Of a DNA stretch of 64,000 bases, positions 55,648 through 64,000 are shown piece by piece. The position numbers were made by a program, and so were the translations under genes. This DNA is from an uncultured Alphaproteobacteria bacterium (GTDB lineage Bacteria; Pseudomonadota; Alphaproteobacteria; RF32; CAG-239). Location: the NCBI GenBank assembly GCA_944391615.1, contig CALXUE010000009.1, forward strand, positions 1 to 64,000, in the 5' to 3' direction. Below the pieces are notes generated by a model. It worked only from the letters and a program-made list of their open reading frames with translations. It did not search any database and was not told the DNA's origin. How positions within the stretch are numbered: position 1 is the stretch's first letter; each line of letters starts with the position of its first letter.

Positions 55648-56274
55648 ATGAAAATTTTAATTGCAGAAGATCATGCCTTGTTTAGAGAGGCACTAAAGGC
55701 GCTGATTTTGTCCTTAGAACCCACATCAAAAATCCTAGAAACATCGACCTACCAAGAAACCTACAAGATAGCCCAACAAATTGCCGATATTGATTATATC
55801 GTGCTTGACTTGGATTTGCCGGATGCGGTTTGGGAAGAAGGCTTAAATGAAATAATGTCCATCACGCACCAAAGTAAGGTGATTGTCATCTCCACCAGTG
55901 AGGATGCCCCAACCATGAGAAAAGCCGGAGAGTGCGGCATCGTTGGTTATATTCCCAAATCGGTAGATACCAAAATCTTGTCAGGAGCGCTGCACTTAAT
56001 ACTAGCCGGCGGCAGCTATATACCGATAGAGGCCATCCGGGGAGGATTTGTCACCAGCCACTCACCCAATAAAGCAAACAGCAGCGGCTTAACCAAACGC
56101 CAAAACGAGGTTTTGCATTTGGTAGCGGAAGGCAAGTCCAACAAGCAAATCGCATATGAAATGGGGGTTTCGGAGGCCACGGTCAAGCTTCATATCAATG
56201 CTTTGCTGAGAACTTTGGGGGTCACCAACCGCACGCAGGCAGTTATTACCGCGCAAAGGCACGGTTATATATAA
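55648..56274 (+). CDS. NarL/LuxR-family response regulator
   Basis: 208 aa from the ATG at 55648 (GGAG upstream). A receiver domain (acidic pair ED near 7-8, phospho-Asp in VLDLDLPD about 54, Lys in IPKSVD about 105) and a C-terminal LuxR HTH (LTKRQNEVLHLVAEGKSNKQIA). No histidine kinase is adjacent. It lies upstream of the flagellar block with a terminator between. Confidence 0.92.
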   Translation: MKILIAEDHALFREALKALILSLEPTSKILETSTYQETYKIAQQIADIDYIVLDLDLPDAVWEEGLNEIMSITHQSKVIVISTSEDAPTMRKAGECGIVGYIPKSVDTKILSGALHLILAGGSYIPIEAIRGGFVTSHSPNKANSSGLTKRQNEVLHLVAEGKSNKQIAYEMGVSEATVKLHINALLRTLGVTNRTQAVITAQRHGYI

Positions 56275-56298
56275 TAAAGAACTAATACCTCAAAAAGC

Positions 56299-56333
56299 AA
56301 ACGGCGCATCAAAAAAATGCGCTGTTTTTTTTA
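56299..56333 (+). terminator. Terminator of the NarL-type regulator
   Basis: GCGCAT-CAAAAAA-ATGCGC with extended pairing, then eight T. Confidence 0.82.
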
Positions 56334-56345
56334 TGAAAAAAATTT

Positions 56346-56364
56346 TTGGCACGCTTTTTGCAAT
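56346..56364 (+). promoter_or_regulatory. Sigma-54 promoter of flgF-flgG-flgA-flgH
   Basis: TTGGCACGCTTTTTGCAAT with GG (56348-56349) and GC (56360-56361) 10 bp apart. It is nearly the same as the fliK promoter at 37557 and lies about 40 bp before the flgF start. Confidence 0.93.
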
Positions 56365-56406
56365 AGGATTAACGAAAAGTTAATTATCCGCAAAAAGGGG
56401 AATAAA

Positions 56407-57153
56407 ATGGATAATACCAATTACATAGCCTTATCACGCCAAATGGCCTTGTGGAAGCAACTGGACTTGGTTTCAAATAATATGGCAAATATGAACACCG
56501 CCGGCTACAAAGGGGATGATGCCGTGTTTTCTTCATATTTGGTTGAAACGCAAAATGCCTCACCTGAAATTGTGGGCAATCCGTTGTATTTCACGCAAGA
56601 CTATGCTTCATACAAAGATTTTTCGGAAGGCATGATAGCCCATACCGGCAACAAACTTGATGTTGCCATACAAGGCAATGCGTTTTTCTCGGTAGACACG
56701 CCGCAAGGAGAATTATACACCAAGAAAGGCCAGTTTACCCTGAATGCCGATGGAGCAATTTCGACCATAGACGGCTTTCCGATTTTATCAGAGAATGGTA
56801 CACCATTTTTCATTGCCCCCGGAGAAACCGAATTAACCATTACCGAAAACGGTGAAGTTTTAACCGAAAACGGCAGCTTAGGCCGGATGAAACTTGCCAC
56901 TTTTGCCGATAATCAGTTACTGGAAAAAGTCGGCGACACCATGTTTGCCCTGAAAGAAGGCAACAGCGTTGAATTTAATAACGACAATTACAGAGTGGTG
57001 CAGGGCTCAATTGAAAAATCAAATGTCAACTCGATTAACGAAATGACCAAGTTAATCAAAATCCAGCGTTCATACGACTATGTACAACAAATGATAGACC
57101 AAGAACACGAACGCTTATCAAACACCATTCAAGCCTATTCGGAATTAGCATAA
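56407..57153 (+). CDS. flgF: Flagellar basal-body rod protein FlgF
   Basis: 248 aa from the ATG at 56407 (GGGG upstream). N-terminal rod motif (LSRQMALWKQLDLVSNNMANMNT) and a C-terminal helix around SNVNSINEMTKLIKIQRSYDYV. A proximal/distal rod component. Extension to 56317 would run through the sigma-54 promoter and is rejected. Confidence 0.93.
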   Translation: MDNTNYIALSRQMALWKQLDLVSNNMANMNTAGYKGDDAVFSSYLVETQNASPEIVGNPLYFTQDYASYKDFSEGMIAHTGNKLDVAIQGNAFFSVDTPQGELYTKKGQFTLNADGAISTIDGFPILSENGTPFFIAPGETELTITENGEVLTENGSLGRMKLATFADNQLLEKVGDTMFALKEGNSVEFNNDNYRVVQGSIEKSNVNSINEMTKLIKIQRSYDYVQQMIDQEHERLSNTIQAYSELA

Positions 57154-57185
57154 CAAATTAAAGACAAGATAAAAGGGGAAAAATC

Positions 57186-57974
57186 ATGAGATCATTAAAT
57201 ATCGGAGCCACGGGAATGTTAGCCCAACAAACCAATGTTGATGTAATATCCAACAACATTGCGAATATGAACACAACGGCTTATACCAAGCGCCGTGCAG
57301 AATTTAATGATTTGCTGTACCAAAACATTATTCGCCCTGGTTCAGCCTCAACCGCTGATCAAAATATCGTTCCGGCTGGTTTGCAATTAGGTACCGGTGT
57401 CAGAACGGCGGCGGTATATCGCATAACCGACGGCGGAGCATTAACCAACACCAACAATGCGCTTGATTTAGCCATCAAGGGCAGGGGTTATTTTCAAATT
57501 GAGTTGCCGGAAGGGAAAGGTACAGCCTACACCAGAGATGGTGCATTTCAGCGCAACGGCGATGGTACATTGGTAACACATGACGGCTATGTCGTGCAGC
57601 CTGAAATCACCATTCCGGAAGATGCAGTTGAAGTATATGTCAATGCCTCAGGGGAGGTTTGGGTCAAACAAGACGGACAAACAGACGAGCTGAATGTTGG
57701 CCAGTTGGAATTGGCAACTTTTGTGAATGAGGCAGGATTAGAGGCCATTGGTCAAAACTTGTTTATTCAAACGGAAGCATCAGGCGACCCAGTAGTCGAC
57801 AATCCGGATACCGAAGGTTTTGGTTCAATTCAGTCTGGATATCTTGAAACATCAAATGTCAACGCGGTGTCAGAAATCACAGAACTGGTGTCTGCACAAC
57901 GTGCTTATGAATTAAACTCAAAAATCATCACCACCTCGGACCAAATGTTATCAACAATCAATCAAATGAAGTAA
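57186..57974 (+). CDS. flgG: Flagellar distal rod protein FlgG
   Basis: 262 aa. The N-terminal motif MRSLNIGATGMLAQQTNVDVIS and the C-terminal TSNVNAVSEITELVSAQRAYELNSK match FlgG. Forms the distal rod. AAGGGG precedes the ATG, and it is followed 2 bp later by flgA. Confidence 0.95.
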   Translation: MRSLNIGATGMLAQQTNVDVISNNIANMNTTAYTKRRAEFNDLLYQNIIRPGSASTADQNIVPAGLQLGTGVRTAAVYRITDGGALTNTNNALDLAIKGRGYFQIELPEGKGTAYTRDGAFQRNGDGTLVTHDGYVVQPEITIPEDAVEVYVNASGEVWVKQDGQTDELNVGQLELATFVNEAGLEAIGQNLFIQTEASGDPVVDNPDTEGFGSIQSGYLETSNVNAVSEITELVSAQRAYELNSKIITTSDQMLSTINQMK

Positions 57975-57976
57975 AA

Positions 57977-58687
57977 ATGATGCGCCATCTTTTTAACATA
58001 ATCACATTTGTAGCCGTCTTGTTGCTGAGCTTTGGAGCAAAGGCCGAAACGCAAGTTTCAGAAGCCGACATTCTAACCGCGCTGAAGGAAGAATTTTTGA
58101 ATCAAGGTGTGGAAGAAGCTTTAGATATAGAGTTGTTCGGCGGGCAAACCAATTTTATGTTAGAGCAAAACGCTGCAGTTAAAATTATGATATCTGGGCT
58201 TAAATATTCGGACGAACAAGAAAAATTCACGGCACATGCAGATATTTTTGCAGATGGCAAACTGATAGGAGGCACAGATTTAATAGGCAAATTTTACCGC
58301 TTGGAAGAAATTTCTGTACCCAACCGCAACATAAACCGTGGCGAACAAATCACCGCCAAAGATTTGGACAAGAAACTATACCGCAGCTCAAAAATAAAAG
58401 AAACCAACATCACCGATGCGGCCAAAATCATTGACCAAGAGGCCAAACGTCAACTAAAAAAAGGCAAATTAATTCAAACCACGGAGATTGGCCCCAAAAT
58501 GTTGATTCGCAAAGGAGATAAATTAACCGCCGTATACCAAACGCCGCACATGCAAATAACGGCAAAAGTAGAAGCCGAAAACGATGGCGCCAAAGGGGAT
58601 AGAATAGAGGTCATCAATATAAAAAGCGGCAAAACATTTACGGCAGAAGTCATTGACAGCAATACCGTCAGGGTAGACGTTCAATAG
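57977..58687 (+). CDS. flgA: P-ring assembly chaperone FlgA
   Basis: 236 aa with a signal peptide (cleavage near AKA, residue ~22). The SAF-like region (VPNRNINRGEQITAKDLDKKLY, around 113-134) and the C-terminal domain ending in DSNTVRVDVQ match FlgA, which helps FlgI form the P ring. flgI itself is not in the window. Two tandem ATGs leave the start uncertain by one codon. Confidence 0.9.
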   Translation: MMRHLFNIITFVAVLLLSFGAKAETQVSEADILTALKEEFLNQGVEEALDIELFGGQTNFMLEQNAAVKIMISGLKYSDEQEKFTAHADIFADGKLIGGTDLIGKFYRLEEISVPNRNINRGEQITAKDLDKKLYRSSKIKETNITDAAKIIDQEAKRQLKKGKLIQTTEIGPKMLIRKGDKLTAVYQTPHMQITAKVEAENDGAKGDRIEVINIKSGKTFTAEVIDSNTVRVDVQ

Positions 58688-58704
58688 AGAGGGGAACTAT
58701 TGTA

Positions 58705-59460
58705 ATGAAAACAGCATATAAAAACATCATTTTAGGCTTAGTGGTCAGCACAATGTTGAGTGGCTGTAACACTTGGTCAAGATTAAGCAGTATCGGCAAA
58801 GAGCCGGAGCTGGCTCCGATAGAAAATCCGGTAACACAGCCAAATTACCAACCTGTAGCATTACCGATGCCGCCAGTGGCAGAGAGCCAACCGGCAGGAG
58901 CCAATTCTTTATGGAAAAAAGGTTCATCAGGCTTTTTCAAAGACCAAAGAGCATCGAAAGTCGGCGATATCATAACCGTAAACATTTCAGCCAAAGATGC
59001 CGCCACATTAAAGAACAAAACCGAGCAAACGAGAGACACCAACTCCGATACAGTTAACGTGGATAATTTCTTTGGATATGAATCATATGGCAAAGATTAT
59101 TTGCCGGATGCGGTAGATATGGGCAATCTGGTCAATGTTACTTCAGACCACGATATTTCAGGAGAAGGCAAGATAGACCGTTCGGAAAACATCAATATGA
59201 CCATGGCCGCAATCGTAACGCAAGTTTTACCGAACGGCAATTTGGTTATAGAAGGCTCACAGGAAATCAGAGTTAATTATGAGTTAAGACAGTTAACGGT
59301 TAAGGGCGTGATTCGCCGTGCCGACATCACCTCTGACAATACGGTAGATTCGGCCAAGATAGCAGAATTAAGAGTATCCTATGGCGGCAAAGGCGTCATT
59401 TCGGATGTTCAAGAGCCAAGATACGGCAGACAGTTGATAGACATCTTGTCGCCGTTCTAG
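58705..59460 (+). CDS. flgH: Flagellar L-ring lipoprotein FlgH
   Basis: 251 aa. Lipobox LSGC at residues 18-21, then the FlgH core: SLWKKGSSGFFKDQRASKVGDI near 70, NGNLVIEGSQEIRVN near 175 and the conserved C-terminus DVQEPRYGRQLIDILSPF. Forms the outer-membrane L ring. Confidence 0.95.
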   Translation: MKTAYKNIILGLVVSTMLSGCNTWSRLSSIGKEPELAPIENPVTQPNYQPVALPMPPVAESQPAGANSLWKKGSSGFFKDQRASKVGDIITVNISAKDAATLKNKTEQTRDTNSDTVNVDNFFGYESYGKDYLPDAVDMGNLVNVTSDHDISGEGKIDRSENINMTMAAIVTQVLPNGNLVIEGSQEIRVNYELRQLTVKGVIRRADITSDNTVDSAKIAELRVSYGGKGVISDVQEPRYGRQLIDILSPF

Positions 59461-59536
59461 GCAAAAATTTCCCCATTATTATTATGTGTTATAAAATAAA
59501 AGAAAAAATATCCCCATTTTTTCTTTGAACCAGAAA

Positions 59537-59577
59537 GCCTGTCCAATTTTTCCCCAAATAGCCGGACAGGCTTTTTT
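59537..59577 (+). terminator. flgFGAH terminator
   Basis: GCCTGTCC pairs with GGACAGGC over a 19-nt loop and is followed by six T. Confidence 0.88.
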
Positions 59578-59690
59578 CTGTGAATAATAAAATTCTGTGC
59601 TTTAATAAAATGTTTAGAAGTGTAATGTAATAATGATTGCGGTTACCGACCAATCAATATTATGAAGTTATTTTATAAAAGGAAGCTAAA

Positions 59691-60353
59691 ATGAAAAAAA
59701 ATACGAACCAGGTTACAAATGCTGAGGAAGAAGCTTCAATCATGCTCAACCATGCGGTATCATTGTCAAGAGCGGCAAGTTCCGGCACGGACAGAGAAAA
59801 GATTCAAGCTTTAGACAGCAATTTAAAACTATGGGTTGAGATAGAAACAACGTTGAAAAATGCAAAGAATTTGCTTCCCCAAGAAATTAAAGACAATTTA
59901 ATGAAACTATCAAAATTTGTTGAGAGATTAACCTTGTCCAAAGGCATTCACATGTCAAAAAGCGACTATGACACATTGGTTAATATCAATATGCAAATAT
60001 CAGAAGGCTTGGTACAAGCTGTCAAGCATTCATTAGCGAGAGAAGAAGCCTTTTCATTATTGAAATGCGCCATAGACTTGTCCTCAGCCAAAGAAAACAA
60101 CAACACGGCAGAATTAGTCAGCGCACTGGATAACAATATGAAGTTATGGGTTTATATAAAAACCTTGGCCTCCTCAGAGAAAAATGAATTGCCGCAAGCC
60201 ACCCGCACAAATTTGATTAAGTTGGCAGATTATATTTCGAGCAAAACGCTTGAGGTTGGGAAGAATGTAAATAATCTCAATCACAAAGCATTAGATTCGA
60301 TGATAATGACCAACTTGCAAATATCAGAAGGCTTGATGAGCAACAGAAAATAA
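59691..60353 (+). CDS. Tandem-duplicated FlaF-like protein
   Basis: 220 aa made of two FlaF-like halves. Half 1 (about 1-110) has LDSNLKLWVEIETTL, NLMKLSKFVERLT and LVNINMQISEGL; half 2 (about 115-220) has LDNNMKLWVYIKTLA, NLIKLADYISSKT and MTNLQISEGL. Each lines up with the single-domain flaF product at 37060 (NRRLWTILATAM, INLSIFIFKRTN, LIDINMNIARGL). It stands alone behind the flgH terminator with AGGAAG before its ATG. FlaF binds flagellin-related targets; a two-site version may bridge or titrate them. The duplication is seen; the role is inferred. Confidence 0.72.
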   Translation: MKKNTNQVTNAEEEASIMLNHAVSLSRAASSGTDREKIQALDSNLKLWVEIETTLKNAKNLLPQEIKDNLMKLSKFVERLTLSKGIHMSKSDYDTLVNINMQISEGLVQAVKHSLAREEAFSLLKCAIDLSSAKENNNTAELVSALDNNMKLWVYIKTLASSEKNELPQATRTNLIKLADYISSKTLEVGKNVNNLNHKALDSMIMTNLQISEGLMSNRK

Positions 60354-60377
60354 GACAACAATAAAGAGCTTACGACA

Positions 60378-60416
60378 GAAAACTCCCCGCAGACAAGTTC
60401 TGACGGGGAATTTTCC
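60378..60416. terminator. Bidirectional terminator between FlaF-like and DUF1566 genes
   Basis: GAAAA-C-TCCCCG pairs with CGGGGA-A-TTTTC with a 14-nt loop; T-runs of four on both sides. Confidence 0.7.
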
Positions 60417-60428
60417 TCTTTATGATAT

Positions 60429-61298
60429 TTAGAACGCTAGGACTGGACGAACGGAAACATAGTCAGTTTCTGTTTTATATGTTGAAGCTATGTAATAGGT
60501 TGTTTCACCACCAGCATTGCTACCAAGATAAAGAGTCCATGCTTTAGAGCTAGATTCTTCCGAAGATGAAAGAAAATATGCCGGTTGAGTGTAATGGGAC
60601 TTAGCAATCTCACCACCACCGACCTTTCTTAACGAGCTGTTTATAGAATCAATATTATCAATGATTGCATTTAATTCGCCAGCTGCTGGTAAATACCAAT
60701 CACCGGCTTTTGTTCCTTCTGTTTTATAATTATTCACATACTCAAACGCAGGACAACTTTTTCCTTTTGCTTTACAATAATCCAAAACAATTTGCGTATT
60801 TTTTTTACCTTGCCAATCAGCAATAGCCGCACTGGAAGATAAATTGTTTAAGCCAGGAACATCAAAATTATCAGAAGACCATAGATTTTGGAGGTAAGGA
60901 GCCCCATATAATCCTATTGCCAGCTTATTGGTGATGTCAAAAATAACACCAATTGCCGTTTTAGACGCAACAACGTTGGTGTTACAGCTCATATCTGAGT
61001 ACAATATGTCACCGATTTTGCAGTTTGCCGTTGCGGCGTCTTTTTGAAGCTCGGTAACTTTTGTTTCCAAGGTGGTTATTTTGTTGGTAAGATTGGTTAT
61101 CTGTGAGTTGATTGAGTTCACTTTGTTTATCGCGTCGCAGTTCCAATAATTCCCGAACGGACACTTTGTCCCACCCGAACAAGATGAGCTTGAAGAATAT
61201 CCCAAACTTGAACAACTCGGGGTTTGGATACAGGCAGCCTCAGCCACGCCGCTTAATCCCACCATCAAAGCCGATGTTAAAAGTAAATATTGTTTCAT
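60429..61298 (-). CDS. Secreted protein with one DUF1566 (Lcl_C-type) domain
   Basis: 289 aa from the ATG at 61298 (GAGGAG upstream). A signal peptide (to about residue 21), a Cys cluster (CIQTPSCSS...CPFGNYWNC), a heptad coiled coil (about 56-90: VNSINSQITNLTNKITTLE) that could trimerise, then one DUF1566 domain with DWYLPAAGELNAI near 205, YFLSSSEE near 245 and the terminal RPVLAF. The first ~50 residues match the two-domain protein at 20877-22250. Second gene of cassette C, 21 bp after the Cys-rich gene. Surface stalk-and-head architecture is inferred. Confidence 0.8.
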   Translation of the reverse strand: MKQYLLLTSALMVGLSGVAEAACIQTPSCSSLGYSSSSSCSGGTKCPFGNYWNCDAINKVNSINSQITNLTNKITTLETKVTELQKDAATANCKIGDILYSDMSCNTNVVASKTAIGVIFDITNKLAIGLYGAPYLQNLWSSDNFDVPGLNNLSSSAAIADWQGKKNTQIVLDYCKAKGKSCPAFEYVNNYKTEGTKAGDWYLPAAGELNAIIDNIDSINSSLRKVGGGEIAKSHYTQPAYFLSSSEESSSKAWTLYLGSNAGGETTYYIASTYKTETDYVSVRPVLAF

Positions 61299-61319
61299 AA
61301 TCTTTCTCCTCAATAATAA

Positions 61320-62219
61320 TTAATTTCCAAAAGCGCAGTAGTCGCAATAATCGGTGCAGCCTGTTTTGCAGCCCGAAACGACATATAAGTTTGAACATTC
61401 CTCAAACGTGCAGACCGTACACGGCGGACATTCGCTTTCCGACCCCAAGTTCGGGCAAGGTTTGCAACGTGAGCATTTTGTCACACTCCCAGACTTGCAA
61501 GTTGTCGCGCCGTCATCGCAGCCCATTTTTCCGCAGTCTAAAAAGCCGGAACAGTCTTTCTCTTTCACTTTATATTTTTTGATTGCTGTTGAATTATTGC
61601 CATTGCATTGCACGCAAGGTTCACCAACCGCCTCATATCCGTCAGGAATTGAACCTAATGTATATTTGTAATCAGCCCCGCAAGTGTCGACACAACATTC
61701 GGCATACAAGCCATTGCCGCAAACTTGCCCCACACCTTTATACGGTGATTTGCAAGTCACATAATTACTCGGACAGTCGGGAATACATTTCGCATAGTAA
61801 CCATCCGCATACAAACATTCTCCATCACCTTTATACCCATCCGGACAGTTGGTGACGGTATAACCCTCTTTAATACAATCTTCAGGGCCTTTCTTGTCAT
61901 ATTCCTCTGGGTTGTCGTCAGCACCGCCACCGGCTCCACCGTGATTGCCGATATCCGAGTTCACAAAGTCCAAACCAGCGCAATCTCCCGTGTCCATAAT
62001 CCAACAGACTTGGGCAATCTTCACCAAAGATTTTTGATTTTTTGAAACTTGTTGTGGAGATAAAGCTCCATTCAAAGATAAATGTGTGTGAAGTGTGTTG
62101 AAAAGTGTAACATCTTTGAATATATAATTCATTGAAGAAGAAATATCGGCTTGCGCCGTCTCCGCAACAAACGCGCATACAGACAACGAAGCCAACAAGA
62201 TAAACTTCCGCTTACTCAT
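61320..62219 (-). CDS. Cys-rich secreted protein, copy C
   Basis: 299 aa. Signal peptide and residues 1-83 nearly identical to copies A and B (one Val-to-Ile and one Ser-to-Asn change). The linker here is IGNHGGAGGGADDNPEE, longer than in copy B. The Cys-rich part keeps the spacing of the others and ends in DYCDYCAFGN. Promoter at 62258-62286. Followed by the single-domain DUF1566 gene. Confidence 0.82.
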   Translation of the reverse strand: MSKRKFILLASLSVCAFVAETAQADISSSMNYIFKDVTLFNTLHTHLSLNGALSPQQVSKNQKSLVKIAQVCWIMDTGDCAGLDFVNSDIGNHGGAGGGADDNPEEYDKKGPEDCIKEGYTVTNCPDGYKGDGECLYADGYYAKCIPDCPSNYVTCKSPYKGVGQVCGNGLYAECCVDTCGADYKYTLGSIPDGYEAVGEPCVQCNGNNSTAIKKYKVKEKDCSGFLDCGKMGCDDGATTCKSGSVTKCSRCKPCPNLGSESECPPCTVCTFEECSNLYVVSGCKTGCTDYCDYCAFGN

Positions 62220-62257
62220 GATAATTTCCTTTCAATTACTTTATCTCCACGACTCGT

Positions 62258-62286
62258 ATTATAACACAAGGAAAAAAGTCTGTAAA
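62258..62286 (-). promoter_or_regulatory. Sigma-70 promoter of cassette C
   Basis: TTTACA (62281-62286), 17 bp, TATAAT (62258-62263); identical to cassette B. Confidence 0.85.
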
Positions 62287-62332
62287 TAGAAATTTTCAAG
62301 GATTGACAAGGGTTTAGGCAATCTTTTTTTGC

Positions 62333-62358
62333 AAAAAAATAGAGGCGTTTCCGCCTCT
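62333..62358 (-). terminator. Terminator of the glycosyltransferase gene
   Basis: AGAGGCG-GAAA-CGCCTCT on the minus strand followed by A and seven T. Confidence 0.9.
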
Positions 62359-62386
62359 TCTAGATTGTTTTTTATAGATTAAAAAA

Positions 62387-63448
62387 TTACATAATCGTCG
62401 GCCAAGGATAATTTTCTTTTTTGAATCCGCCAAACATAACTTCAATCACATATTTTGCAATCAAAATTTCATTAAACAATTTATGATACTTAACCCATCC
62501 GTTTTCGGCAACTTTTTTGCGAGCATCAGAATTTTTATGATAAAACGTAATCTTGTCATAGAGCTCTTCCTCTGTTTGATAAAAAGCAATTTCATCATCA
62601 GAAAACAGATCAGAAAAACCCGTTGCTTTGTCCACAAAAGCGAGAATTCCGTTACCCATAAGATGAGCCATTCTGTCCGAGCTGTATAGATAGTCAGAAT
62701 TAACCCGAGAGAGATTAACACCCATAGCACAATCTTCGAGTGTAGATTGATAATTAGCCCCATCTAACTTATCCCCGACCACTTGCGGAAACAAAACTTT
62801 AAGTTCCTTTGTATGTTCGCCAATTTTTTTAATGATGTCGGTGGTAGGTTCAAAAGTTCCGCAAAATTCACGTTTAATCTTGGGATTAACGGCGCAAATC
62901 AAATCATAAGTTAAAGCATTTTTTTCAAAAACCTTGGCTTTTTCCAAAGATTTATCAACGGCATTAGGAATAAAACCAACGGTATGAACTTTAGGGGTAA
63001 AAATTTCAAAACGTTTTTTATCTGCCGTTGTAATAAGACTAGCATCCACCACATCAATTTTAGACATTAGTCGCGCAATATTATCAGGATTATCATCGGG
63101 ATTGATATTATCAACATTATATTGCAATACTTTAAGATTAGGGAGCTTTTCTCTGATTTCAGCAATCGTCTGTGGAAAAATAGTGTCTGCATGAGAGAGA
63201 ATAAGCCCGTCAGGCTTAAGGGTCAAACAATATCTGATAAAGGCATCATTTGCTTTTTTGAGAGCAAAGCGGCTCATATGTCCAGTCCAAGAATACATTC
63301 TCAAGGCATCTCTGTCCGGATAAGCAAAAACACTATGCCCGTTTCGGATTAGGCCGTTATTGAGTTTAACTTGCAGGGAGTTCATAAAACAACCTTTAAG
63401 GCGTTGCAAATTAAAGTTGGCACAATGCACAATACGTTTGGTATCCAT
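62387..63448 (-). CDS. Glycosyltransferase-like protein (CgeB/GT-B type)
   Basis: 353 aa from the ATG at 63448 (AAGGAG upstream). The GT-B pattern includes HADTIFPQTIAEIRE near 85, LQYNVDNINPDD near 108 and, in the C-domain, DYLYSSDRMAHLMGNGILAF near 255 with FSDDEIAFYQTEEEL following. Similar proteins with a C-terminal Glyco_trans_1_2 domain are called CgeB-like. Sugar and acceptor are unknown; surface glycan modification is plausible. Confidence 0.75.
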   Translation of the reverse strand: MDTKRIVHCANFNLQRLKGCFMNSLQVKLNNGLIRNGHSVFAYPDRDALRMYSWTGHMSRFALKKANDAFIRYCLTLKPDGLILSHADTIFPQTIAEIREKLPNLKVLQYNVDNINPDDNPDNIARLMSKIDVVDASLITTADKKRFEIFTPKVHTVGFIPNAVDKSLEKAKVFEKNALTYDLICAVNPKIKREFCGTFEPTTDIIKKIGEHTKELKVLFPQVVGDKLDGANYQSTLEDCAMGVNLSRVNSDYLYSSDRMAHLMGNGILAFVDKATGFSDLFSDDEIAFYQTEEELYDKITFYHKNSDARKKVAENGWVKYHKLFNEILIAKYVIEVMFGGFKKENYPWPTIM

Positions 63449-63614
63449 GGCAAAACTCCTTTTATAATAGACAAATCTTATAAGAGGCAAAGACAAAAAG
63501 CAATCCAAAGTTCATATTTATCCTAAAAGAAAAAAAATAAGTTTACCTAAATTTAAGAAAGATAAGCGATAATAAAAAAATAAGAAAAGAAAAAAAAGAA
63601 AGTGCATAATAATA

Positions 63615-63932
63615 ATGGGGATATGGTCTGAATTACAAAATCGCATAAGAAAATCGGGGATACTTATGCTGTTTGTGGTAATGTTTTTTTATTTTGCCTT
63701 TTACACCATCAATGGAGAAAGGGGCTTAAGGAGATATTTACACCTTAAACAAGAAATCAGCTACGCCACGGAAATAGCGGAGCGTTATAGCCAAGAGAAA
63801 AAAGAACTTGAAGATAAAATAAGATTACTATCCTCAAATTCCCTAGACTTAGACATGTTGGATGAACGAGCCAGAACAGTCTTAAATATGGTTCAAAAAG
63901 ACGAGTTTGTCATATTGGATCAAGAAAACTAA
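63615..63932 (+). CDS. ftsB: Cell division protein FtsB (DivIC family)
   Basis: 105 aa. One membrane helix (about 17-34), a coiled coil (about 42-75) and a short conserved end with LDMLDERARTVLNMVQKDEFV, as in alphaproteobacterial FtsB. It links FtsL and FtsQ in the divisome. In many alphaproteobacteria it lies between eno and pdhA; here eno is 9 kb away. Confidence 0.88.
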   Translation: MGIWSELQNRIRKSGILMLFVVMFFYFAFYTINGERGLRRYLHLKQEISYATEIAERYSQEKKELEDKIRLLSSNSLDLDMLDERARTVLNMVQKDEFVILDQEN

Positions 63933-64000
63933 CCCAAATATCCCCATAGAAGATTGAATTAAAAAAAAAGCTGTTATTTTAAAATAATATCTGCTATAAG

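Overview
The window comes from a low-GC (roughly 40% by eye) Gram-negative alphaproteobacterium with a flagellum. Several lineage-diagnostic genes support this: a PopZ/DUF2497 gene between tolC and valS, a ChpT-type histidine phosphotransferase, FlaF proteins, the hopanoid set hpnC-hpnD-hpnE, an RNase E with a long acidic insertion in its S1 domain, and a lexA promoter with GTTC-N7-GTTC-like half-sites. The style resembles uncultured, host-associated relatives of Rhodospirillales, but that assignment is inference. TAA and TAG dominate as stops. TGA occurs mainly where genes overlap as ATGA, so the standard code applies.

Layout. 1-827 is a truncated Cys-rich secreted protein gene. 995-5050 (minus) is a DUF2125-like gene followed by plsC, a DUF218 gene, ftsX and ftsE. 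5183-8000 carries a zinc-ribbon membrane protein, tadA, an RluB-type pseudouridine synthase and rsmD. 8143-10456 is gapA-pgk with a large hairpin between the genes. 10602-12548 is a 648-aa unknown. 12614-14775 is a mosaic patch: a disrupted SLOG-like gene behind a structured RNA/attenuator, a 9-C tract, and two genes of foreign look. 14889-19078 is bepA and rne, followed upstream by a long rne leader. 19553-20815 is a cell-wall amidase gene. 20877-23173 is a DUF1566 plus Cys-rich cassette. 23340-28482 is glgP, tolC and popZ; 28604-31252 is valS. 31401-34525 is a signalling operon (unknown exported protein, chpT, a CheY-like receiver, cheR). 34566-36958 holds a decayed Cys-rich remnant, a lipoprotein, a GST and a solute-binding protein. 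37060-42552 is the flagellar block flaF, fliK, flgD, flgE. 42660-46778 is trmFO-hpnC-hpnD-hpnE. 46878-49157 has a small membrane protein, two tandem structured-RNA repeats, a small HTH gene and lexA. 49264-55545 has an unknown exported protein, lysS, a YibQ-type deacetylase, eno and a dCMP deaminase. 55648-60353 is a LuxR-type regulator, flgF-flgG-flgA-flgH and a tandem FlaF-like protein. 60429-62219 is a second complete DUF1566 plus Cys-rich cassette. 62387-63932 is a glycosyltransferase gene and ftsB.

How it fits together. Rod and hook genes are split over two blocks, each headed by a textbook sigma-54 promoter (37557, 56346). The signalling operon at 31401-34525 is likely part of motility and cell-cycle control. 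trmFO and the hpn genes form a translationally coupled hopanoid-precursor operon.

The most unusual content is of two kinds. First, a dispersed two-gene family (Cys-rich secreted protein, then DUF1566/Lcl_C-type protein) whose promoter and 5' coding part are almost identical between copies while the rest diverges. Second, unclassified structured RNAs: the tandem 208-bp repeats at 47323-47860, whose few differences include two compensated base-pair changes, and the three-way-junction/terminator element at 13069-13194.
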